This document shows positions 1 through 5,576 of a stretch of 6,579 nucleotides of DNA, piece after piece; position 1 is the stretch's first letter, and each line of letters begins with the position of its first letter. The DNA comes from an uncultured Clostridia bacterium (GTDB taxonomy: Bacteria > Bacillota > Clostridia > Oscillospirales > Acutalibacteraceae). The stretch covers positions 1-6,579 of the forward strand of contig CAMVNL010000134.1 in assembly GCA_947168785.1 (NCBI GenBank). The letters are read 5' to 3'. The notes under the pieces are model-generated. The model saw only the letters and a program-made list of their open reading frames with translations. It had not been told where the DNA came from and ran no database searches. Made by a program: the position numbers and the translations under genes.

Positions 1-236
1 TGCCCCAGCAAGATGGTCGTTCCCATGGCAAAGCTGACGATGAGACCGGTGATGGTCATCATCATCTGCGAACCGGTGGAGACGGCGGAAACGTCAAGCG
101 ACAGGGCAAACCGGCCGACGATCAGCAGATCCACCGCGCCGTACATGGCCTGCAGCAGCATGGCGGCAAACACCGGCAGCATGAATTTCAATAGCGGCGC
201 CAGAATTCTGCCGTTTGTAAAATCGTTCTCTTTCAT
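1..236 (-). CDS. MATE family efflux transporter, N-terminal part (cut by window edge)
   Basis: About 78 N-terminal residues of a multidrug and toxin extrusion (MATE, MOP superfamily) transporter are visible; the rest lies beyond base 1. After a short polar N-terminus (MKENDFTNGRI) comes the hallmark first helix region, with LLKFMLPVFAAMLLQAMYG, then VDLLIVGRF and a following stretch rich in S, T, G and M that leads into the second helix. This pattern (P in helix 1, then 'Y..VD..IVGRF') is typical of NorM/DinF-like proteins, which use an ion gradient to export cationic compounds. The ATG at 236 has a good ribosome-binding site, GGAGAG (minus strand, 246-241), four bases upstream. It sits only 13 bases after the U-tract of the terminator at 250-300, so it is either read through from the upstream gene or has an unrecognised promoter. 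Substrate is unknown. Whether it carries a C-terminal ATPase domain like the gene at 3837-5576 cannot be seen here. Confidence 0.88.
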   Translation of the reverse strand, partial: MKENDFTNGRILAPLLKFMLPVFAAMLLQAMYGAVDLLIVGRFALSLDVSAVSTGSQMMMTITGLIVSFAMGTTILLG

Positions 237-249
237 TTTTCTCTCCGAT

Positions 250-300
250 AAAAAAGGACCGGGTAAGACCCAGGCGTCTCAGCCTGACGTCTTATCCGGT
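250..300 (-). terminator. Rho-independent terminator after the beta-propeller gene
   Basis: On the minus strand a 12-bp outer stem (300-289 with 269-258; one G-U pair, otherwise complementary) encloses a small internal loop and a perfect 5-bp inner stem (286-282 with 275-271) with a 6-nt loop. It is followed by CC and six T (255-250). It lies 15 nt after the stop codon of the gene at 316-1203. An A-run in the mirror position (T run on the plus strand, 309-314) means it could also stop transcription in the other direction, though no plus-strand gene approaches it. Confidence 0.85.
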
Positions 301-315
301 CGATCATGTTTTTTC

Positions 316-1203
316 TTATTCAAAATCTGCCCGGGTAAAATCGCCCTGCTTTGTCGCAAGGCCGATAAATTCCTTTCCGCCGGCGCGGCCGTTGTACCAG
401 ATCCGCCAGCAGTCTTTTTCATTATCATAAAGAGCGGAGGGCTTATAGCATGAATCTTCGTCCCATGTTCCCTTTATGGGCGAAACCAGCGGATTCCCCT
501 TGCAGCGGTGGAATTCCGTCACGCCGTCTTCGGAACAGGCGGCGCAGATGCAGGCAGTATGGATGTCCCGGTAGCCGATGTAGAAAACGAGATAGCCCAG
601 CGTCGGATGGGGGATCACCTGACAGCCTCCGATCCGGTTCTGTTCGTATTCTTTCTCCGGGTTCATCATCAATATGGGGTTCAGGGGCGATTTCTCCCAC
701 GTGATCCCATCCTTGCTTTCGGCATAGCACAGCACGTTGGGCTCATAGGTTTCGCCGGCGCTGTACCACATCCGGTAGACGCCGTTTTCATAAAGGACGC
801 AGGGATTCATGACGGATTCACCCTCAAAATCCGCTTCGGGGGAGAGCACCGGCTGCCCGACGATCCGGTGAAAATCAAGTCCGTCTTCGCTCTCCGCCAC
901 GCCGATATAGCTGTTACCGTGGGCCTGCCCGGTATACCACATACGGTATCTGTCGCCGATTTTCAGCACGCAGTTGCGGTTGACAAGGTCCTCCCAGCCG
1001 GAAGCCGGGTTCGGGGAAAGCGTTATGCGGGGGGCTGACCATGCGACGCCGTCGTCGGAAAACGAAACGGACAGCGAATCGTTTTTTCTGGTGGAAACGT
1101 CCATGCGGAGCGTCCGGTCCGGCAGGGCGGTGAGATACACGTCAAACAGGGTCCCCGTCTCTTCGTTTCCGAAAATCGGGTTGCCTTCAAATTTCTGAAA
1201 CAT
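316..1203 (-). CDS. Five-bladed beta-propeller glycosidase-like protein (GH43/GH130-type fold), cytoplasmic
   Basis: A 295-residue protein built of repeated blades, as in the GH32/43/62/68/130 five-bladed beta-propeller superfamily. Each blade carries an 'NP-hydrophobic-hydrophobic' turn (GNPIFG 7-12, GQPVLSP 116-122, NPILM 175-179, GNPLVSP 236-242), an aromatic strand (YRMWYTG 86-92, YRMWYSAG 143-150, WRIWYNGR 266-273) and a 'GxAxSxDG' strand (GVAESEDG 101-108, YAESKDG 160-166, ACSEDG 222-227). Also present are FDVYL at 20-24, GWEDLVNR at 69-76 and FYIGYRD at 207-213, which I recognise from an uncharacterised family of about 300 aa in Firmicutes and Bacteroidetes annotated as glycosidase or family 43 glycosylhydrolase. 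The acidic residues D21, D213 and D248-E249-D250 are candidate active-site groups, but this is not proven. There is no signal peptide, so it would act on imported sugars or be non-catalytic. The start at 1203 has a perfect AGGAGG (1217-1212) eight bases upstream. It is separated from the phosphatase gene by 87 nt and ends at the terminator at 250-300, so it may be the last gene of the operon. Substrate unknown. Confidence 0.87.
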   Translation of the reverse strand: MFQKFEGNPIFGNEETGTLFDVYLTALPDRTLRMDVSTRKNDSLSVSFSDDGVAWSAPRITLSPNPASGWEDLVNRNCVLKIGDRYRMWYTGQAHGNSYIGVAESEDGLDFHRIVGQPVLSPEADFEGESVMNPCVLYENGVYRMWYSAGETYEPNVLCYAESKDGITWEKSPLNPILMMNPEKEYEQNRIGGCQVIPHPTLGYLVFYIGYRDIHTACICAACSEDGVTEFHRCKGNPLVSPIKGTWDEDSCYKPSALYDNEKDCWRIWYNGRAGGKEFIGLATKQGDFTRADFE

Positions 1204-1245
1204 AGGTTGCGCCTCCTAAAAAATGTTGTCGGCTGAAGAAAGAAC

Positions 1246-1258
1246 TGACAAATTGTCA
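1246..1258. promoter_or_regulatory. 13-bp perfect palindrome in the gap before the beta-propeller gene
   Basis: TGACAA-A-TTGTCA, two 6-bp perfect half-sites around a central base, lies in the 87-nt gap between the phosphatase gene and the beta-propeller gene, 43 nt upstream of the latter's ATG. It has the size and symmetry of a repressor operator. Read as RNA it could instead fold to a 5-bp stem with a three-base loop, followed on the minus strand by the pyrimidine-rich GTTCTTTCTTC, which would be a weak terminator at best. No convincing promoter was identified with it. Confidence 0.3.
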
Positions 1259-1290
1259 TTGCGTCTTATCAGCGCTTTTTATGAAAAAAT

Positions 1291-2988
1291 TTATTCGTGC
1301 ATGGGCGCTTTGTAGGTCAGGCAAAGCATGGTGATATCGTCAAACTGCGGCGCGCTGCCGACGAAGGCGTCGATATCCGCTTTGACGACGGGAAGGATCT
1401 CTTCCGGCGTCCGGTCGGCAACGGTGTTGAGTATCGCTTGCAGTCGGTCCATTCCGTACAGGTTGTTGTCTGCGTCGGTGGCCTCCGGAATGCCGTCCGT
1501 ATAAAGGAAGATCTTGTCGCGCGGTTCCATTGTGAAGACGCCGCTTTTGTACCGCATTCCCTCCATGCCGGCCAGTACAAACCCGGGACGGACCTTATAG
1601 GGTTCAAACGCGCCGTCCGCGTGACAGAGCAGCGGCTGCTCATGACCTGCGTTGACGAAGCGGAATTCCCCCGTCACCAGATCCAGCACACCCTCAAAGG
1701 CGGTGATGAACAGATCCTCGCTGTTGGATTCGCACAGAATGTCGTTGACCTCTTCAAAGACGGTGCCCAGATCGGTTCCGGGAACGGTATGGTCTTTGAT
1801 CAGCGTTTTGCCGATCACCATAAACAGCGCCGCCGGAACGCCCTTGCCGGAGACGTCCGCCATCACGACGGCCAGATGGCGCTCGTCCACCATGAAGAAA
1901 TCGTAGAAGTCTCCGCCCACCTCTTTGGCGGGGGTCATGGTGGCGTAGACGTCAAATTCCTGCCGGTCGGGGAAGGCGGGGAAGATGCTGGGCAGCATGG
2001 AGGACTGAATGTGGGTGGCCACGTCCAGCTCCGCGCCGATCCGTTCCTTTTCGGCGGTTACCGCGGTCAGGTGCGTGATATAATTGTTGATATCCTTCTC
2101 CATCTGTTTTACGGAGTCGCAGAGGGTCTCCACTTCGTCGCCGGTGCGGATCGCCAGACGGGAAACGGCGGATTCTCCGCCCTTGCTTTCGCTCTTATCC
2201 TCCACAAAAGACCTTGCCGCGGCGGAAAGCTGCTCAATGGGCTTGATCAGGGTAAAATGGATCCCGAGCAGAATGGCGACGCTCAGCAGAACGACGGCGA
2301 TCTCGATCAGAATAATGATGTTTCGAAGATATTCGTTCCGGTCCGCCACGATTTCATCCATGGAAACGTCCACGCCCACCAGCGCCACGGGGTTGCCTTC
2401 GGCGTCCATCACCGGCTCCATGGAGGTACACAACCACCCGTAGGCGTCGTTGGTGATGAACGCGGGGATGCCGTATTCGGGGTTTTTCGTTTCCTTGGTG
2501 GGGCCGGATACCTCGTGGGTGGTCCCCAGCTGGCACTGCTCTTCGGAACGGTCGGCGTCAAGAATATAGGTGCAGTAGTCGCCTTCCAGCTTCTGTACGT
2601 ACAGATAGGTGATCTCATTGCAATCCTTGATATTGAAGAGCGTGGCCAGCATCTGCTCATAGCGCTCGTCCTTGATGGCGTCAGCCTTCGCGTCGTAATC
2701 GGCCCGGTATTCCGGGTCGTTCCGGTACCGGTCTTCATTGTATTCACCGATCTGTTTGACGGCGTTATAATACCGCAGCAGATCCTCCGCGTTCAACTCC
2801 GAAGCGCCGGTTTTCGCCAGATGGGAGGTGAGCGTTTTGTAGTGATCGTCCATGGCCGTTTGGTAGACGTTGTAGCTGAGCGTGATGGAAATGACGGACA
2901 GCAGCAGCGCTGCCAGTACTATCACGGCAACGGATTTCAGACGGAGGGAAACCAGACGGTATTTTTTTGAGGACTTGATGGATTTCAT
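1291..2988 (-). CDS. Membrane sensor PP2C-type serine phosphatase (Cache-like sensor, HAMP, SpoIIE/RsbU domain)
   Basis: A 565-residue transmembrane phosphatase. Order: basic cytoplasmic tail (1-17); TM1 (about 18-39); extracytoplasmic sensor (40-222) ending in VALVGVDVSMDEI (201-213), the closing pattern of Cache-type domains; TM2 (223-244); HAMP (about 245-303, with IKPIEQL and TGDEVETL); a short helical linker ending in ATHIQSSMLP (324-333); and a SpoIIE/RsbU-type PP2C domain (about 345-560). Metal-binding motifs are intact: EVGGDFYDFF (356-365, D360), MADVSGKGVPAALFM (376-390, D378), NAGHEQPLL (446-454), LYTDGIPEATD (495-505) and FDDITML (549-555). The family uses Mn/Mg to remove phosphate from serine on STAS-domain anti-anti-sigma proteins, so the likely role is to convert an external signal into partner switching. 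The ATG at 2988 has a weak GAAAGG about nine bases upstream and lies 13 nt after the GNAT stop, so co-transcription is likely. The sensor has four cysteines (123, 139, 152, 187). Ligand and target protein are not visible. Confidence 0.95.
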   Translation of the reverse strand: MKSIKSSKKYRLVSLRLKSVAVIVLAALLLSVISITLSYNVYQTAMDDHYKTLTSHLAKTGASELNAEDLLRYYNAVKQIGEYNEDRYRNDPEYRADYDAKADAIKDERYEQMLATLFNIKDCNEITYLYVQKLEGDYCTYILDADRSEEQCQLGTTHEVSGPTKETKNPEYGIPAFITNDAYGWLCTSMEPVMDAEGNPVALVGVDVSMDEIVADRNEYLRNIIILIEIAVVLLSVAILLGIHFTLIKPIEQLSAAARSFVEDKSESKGGESAVSRLAIRTGDEVETLCDSVKQMEKDINNYITHLTAVTAEKERIGAELDVATHIQSSMLPSIFPAFPDRQEFDVYATMTPAKEVGGDFYDFFMVDERHLAVVMADVSGKGVPAALFMVIGKTLIKDHTVPGTDLGTVFEEVNDILCESNSEDLFITAFEGVLDLVTGEFRFVNAGHEQPLLCHADGAFEPYKVRPGFVLAGMEGMRYKSGVFTMEPRDKIFLYTDGIPEATDADNNLYGMDRLQAILNTVADRTPEEILPVVKADIDAFVGSAPQFDDITMLCLTYKAPMHE

Positions 2989-3001
2989 TGTTTCAAACCT
3001 T

Positions 3002-3829
3002 TCAGATCAGGATTAGATTGACGTAAATGTGCTGCAAGGGCGCGTTGAACACGACGGAAGAAACGATCGTTTTCCCCTCTTCACAGGCGTCTTCAGGCAA
3101 ATACGCCCGTATGAAGTCTGTCCGGAACCGTTCGCATAGGGCTCCGCTGAGTTGTCGCAGCTGCGGCGCCGTCAGATCGGTCTCATAGATCAGGAACGCG
3201 TTTTCTCTCGGCGCGCCCATCAGAAAATGCCGTTTTCCGTCCACAGAGACGGCAAGCGTTTCCCCGCCGCAAAATGTGTTCTCCTTTACGCACCATTCCA
3301 GATGGGCGTCCGGCCACCGGGCGAAGGGGCGGGAGGAAAAGGCGGCGTTGCGCAGGCGGTTGTAGGCTTCGGCCGACAGGGGAGAAGCCGACAGCGGCGA
3401 AACGTCTCCGGGCGGCAGCGTGACAAGCCTGAAACCGGCGTCCTCCTTAAAACCGAAGGAGCGGTAATATTGCGTCAGATAGGGGGTCGCGGGCTTCAGA
3501 AAAAGCGCGTGCCCTTCCCTGAGCGCCTGCTCTTGCGCATATCTGATCAGCGCGCCCATACAGCCGTTTTTCCGTTTCGCCGGGGCCGTTGCCGCGGCAT
3601 AGATCAGTTTTGCCGCCTGCCGCTTGCCGCCGTTGACGAAATCGGCGTCCATCAGGTGCAGCATGCTCACCGGTTGATCGTCGACCGTATAAACCGGCAC
3701 CGAGATCCGGTCGAAGTTTTCACGGTAGAAATACAGGATATAGTCTTCCGGATCGAGGAAGCAATCCTGCCAGATCCCGCACAGGACGGGGACGTCGCTC
3801 TTCCGGGCGAGCCGGATCCCGTTCACCAT
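3002..3829 (-). CDS. GNAT family N-acetyltransferase
   Basis: A 275-residue cytoplasmic protein. The N-terminal half (about 4-140) is a GNAT domain: IRLARKSDVPVLCGIWQDCF at 5-24 matches the usual first strand and helix. Strand 4 (AKLIYAAAT, 73-81) leads into the acetyl-CoA pyrophosphate loop APAKRKNGCMGALI (82-95, a variant of R/Q-x-x-G-x-G/A), followed by helix 3 (RYAQEQALREG). YYRSFGFKE (121-129) is the classic 'Y..xGF' motif. The C-terminal half (about 145-275) is less clear and may be a second, degenerate acetyltransferase-like or substrate-recognition domain, as in Eis-like proteins, though this protein is shorter than Eis (about 400 aa). Substrate unknown. The gene lies 7 nt after the MATE-ATPase fusion and 13 nt before the phosphatase, so it is surely in the same transcript. 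The ATG at 3829 is the only upstream-most in-frame ATG, but its spacing from GGAGG (3846-3842) is long at 12 nt, so translation probably depends on coupling. Confidence 0.86.
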   Translation of the reverse strand: MVNGIRLARKSDVPVLCGIWQDCFLDPEDYILYFYRENFDRISVPVYTVDDQPVSMLHLMDADFVNGGKRQAAKLIYAAATAPAKRKNGCMGALIRYAQEQALREGHALFLKPATPYLTQYYRSFGFKEDAGFRLVTLPPGDVSPLSASPLSAEAYNRLRNAAFSSRPFARWPDAHLEWCVKENTFCGGETLAVSVDGKRHFLMGAPRENAFLIYETDLTAPQLRQLSGALCERFRTDFIRAYLPEDACEEGKTIVSSVVFNAPLQHIYVNLILI

Positions 3830-3846
3830 TCGCTCATCACACCTCC
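3823..3846 (-). promoter_or_regulatory. Shine-Dalgarno site and four-codon mini-ORF at the MATE/GNAT junction
   Basis: GGAGG (3846-3842) lies inside the last codons of the MATE-ATPase gene. The first ATG after it (3837-3835) overlaps the MATE stop as TGATG and would encode only MSEW before a TGA at 3825-3823. The GNAT start ATG (3829-3827) is nested inside this mini-ORF in another frame. The site is four bases from the mini-ORF start and twelve from the GNAT start, so neither spacing is ideal. Ribosomes ending the MATE gene or the mini-ORF would terminate next to the GNAT start and could reinitiate. Confidence 0.4.
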
Positions 3847-5576
3847 ACCGTCAGGGTATTGAAACCGGCGTAACGGCGGTAGAAAAAGCGCTTTGCCTTT
3901 GATTTCACCATCTGGATCCCCAGCGACGCCAGATTTTCCTCGTCTTCATAATCGCGCCCCGTTTTCATGTCGAAGGGGTTGAAGCTGACAGCGTTGTCGC
4001 GGAGGTGCAGAATGACGGTCCCGTCCTTCTCAAAGCACAGGGTCAGCTGGATATATTCGTCGCCGTCCTGACGGAAGGCGTTTTCAATGATCGCCTGACA
4101 GACCTCCTCCACGCACATGGTGACGCAATACATCTGCTTTGGGTTGGCGTCGTTTTCCTCACAGAAGGCTTCCGATAGATCCAGCAGCTCCGCGATATCG
4201 GAGGAATTGGTATCCAGCAGATAGGAGAAAACCCGGTCGGACGCCGTTCTCTGATTCATCCGGGCAACGGGCGCCCAAAAGGCGATGGTGCAAAGCTCGG
4301 CGCAAAAAAAGGCGAACCAGAACCATTTGAGACCGAAAGAAGACAAAATCAGCGCGAAAATGAGCAGGCAGATGAAGTTGCGCAGCTGGCCGATGAGAAA
4401 GACCAGCTTTTCACGGCCGATGGACTGGAAGCAGGCGCTCCAGGTGAGGCTGAGCCCCGCCGGAATGACGGACAGGCAGAAGATGCGTACCGCCCACGCG
4501 CCGCCCGTGACAGAATCGCCGGTCAGTCCGAAGAGCCTGCAGATGGAAGGGGCGAAAACGCCGCAGAGGGCCGCGCCGACCATGCCGCCGATGACGCCGA
4601 TACGGATCGCCAGACCGACGACCCGTCGGACCGCGTTGCGGTTATGCTCCGTATAGAACGTGCTGCACAGCGGCTGGAGCGTATCGCCCAGCGCCGAATA
4701 GATCGCCAGCACGACGTAGGAGACGTTCTGCACCACGTTGAATTGCGCCATCGCGCTTTCCCCGCCAAGGCGGATCAGCAGATTGTTGACCACCAAAAGG
4801 GCCGCAAACTGACCGACATAGCCCACCGAAGAGGACATACCGGTTTTCAGGACGGAGAAAATCAGTTTAAAATCGGGTTTGGCGAAACGGAACCGGAGAA
4901 TGGCCCATTTGCGGGTGAAATGAAACAGAAAGATGCACACGCCCACCGCCTTTCCCAGCACGGTGGCAAGGATCGCGCCGCGTATGTCCATCTTGAAGCC
5001 CAGCACGAACAGGGCGCTGGCGGCGATATCCGTCAGGTATCCCGTCAGATAGCCAACGCTGGCCAGCTTTTCCGCATCGTCGCAGCGCACGCAGTAATAC
5101 AGCAGAAAATACAGAAAGGTGAGGGGCGTTCCCAAAAACATGATCTGAAGATAGTCTTTTGTGTAGTGCCACAGCTCGCCCCTCGGGTCGCCCGCGCCGA
5201 GCCCTCGGAGGATGACCGGCATCAGGACAAATCCGAGCGCGGCGATCAGTATGCTGACGGCAACGGCCAGCATCAGCATCTGAGAAAATACGGTGATCCC
5301 TTTTTTGGCGTTCCCTTTGCCCATCGCTCTTGAGTAGTGAATGGAAGCGCCGAGAGCAATGCCCACGTCCAACACGTTGTAAACCATGTATACCGGCGCG
5401 ACCAGTGACATGGTGGCAAGGCCCGCTTTGCCGATACGGATGCCGACGAACAGCGCGTCGGCAATATCGCCGAGGGCAAGTCCAAGGGCTGAAAGCAGCG
5501 AAGGGAAGAACAGCCGACGGAACATTTTGTCGGTGAACGTCTTAACTCTTTCTTCTGTTGCAACGATAGTTGTCAT
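3837..5576 (-). CDS. MATE-fold transporter fused to a C-terminal RsbW/SpoIIAB-like ATPase (HATPase) domain
   Basis: A 579-residue fusion (numbering from the ATG at 5576). Residues about 18-438 form a MATE/MOP transporter with roughly twelve hydrophobic segments; the first contains FFPSLLSALGLALGDIADAL. MATE proteins usually end near 450 residues. Here about 140 more follow, with the order of an HATPase_c_2/RsbW domain: N-box-like region VEEVCQAIIENAF (489-501), LRDNAVSFNPF (525-535) matching the Clostridia 'RDDG.PFNP' G1 motif, and SLGIQMVKSKAKRFFYRR (551-568) matching the G2 'GL..MV....D.F.Y.R' end. The glutamate base is kept (E491), but the N-box Asn four residues on is Ala495 and the G1 Gly is Ala529, so ATP/Mg binding may be weakened. 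The domain family phosphorylates or sequesters STAS and sigma partners. I chose 5576 because its ATG overlaps the DUF2156 stop as ATGA and has GGAAAGG 12 nt upstream; an ATG at 5597 (seven residues longer) lacks a ribosome site. Transported substrate unknown. Confidence 0.93.
   Translation of the reverse strand: MTTIVATEERVKTFTDKMFRRLFFPSLLSALGLALGDIADALFVGIRIGKAGLATMSLVAPVYMVYNVLDVGIALGASIHYSRAMGKGNAKKGITVFSQMLMLAVAVSILIAALGFVLMPVILRGLGAGDPRGELWHYTKDYLQIMFLGTPLTFLYFLLYYCVRCDDAEKLASVGYLTGYLTDIAASALFVLGFKMDIRGAILATVLGKAVGVCIFLFHFTRKWAILRFRFAKPDFKLIFSVLKTGMSSSVGYVGQFAALLVVNNLLIRLGGESAMAQFNVVQNVSYVVLAIYSALGDTLQPLCSTFYTEHNRNAVRRVVGLAIRIGVIGGMVGAALCGVFAPSICRLFGLTGDSVTGGAWAVRIFCLSVIPAGLSLTWSACFQSIGREKLVFLIGQLRNFICLLIFALILSSFGLKWFWFAFFCAELCTIAFWAPVARMNQRTASDRVFSYLLDTNSSDIAELLDLSEAFCEENDANPKQMYCVTMCVEEVCQAIIENAFRQDGDEYIQLTLCFEKDGTVILHLRDNAVSFNPFDMKTGRDYEDEENLASLGIQMVKSKAKRFFYRRYAGFNTLTVEV

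Noticed and set aside
13..453. A 146-codon plus-strand frame across the second MATE gene start and the terminator.
   Set aside because: It crosses the start of one clear gene, an intrinsic terminator and the end of another gene, and its protein is low-complexity without a family match.
1223..1251. A possible minus-strand promoter TTGTCA-N17-CAACAT before the beta-propeller gene.
   Set aside because: The -10 matches only three of six consensus bases, and transcription would start inside the AGGAGG ribosome site, so it would make a poor leader.
1258..1271. GATAAGACG is shared between the gap at 1258-1271 and the terminator stem near 288-297, and looks like part of enterobacterial REP elements.
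   Set aside because: Only about nine bases are shared, the flanks differ, and the host looks like a Clostridia, so this is most likely chance.
1297..2970. A 557-codon open frame on the plus strand, antisense to almost the whole phosphatase gene.
   Set aside because: Its translation is rich in G, H, V and R with no recognisable domain, while the opposite strand encodes an intact HAMP-PP2C protein with all motifs. It is a codon-bias shadow.
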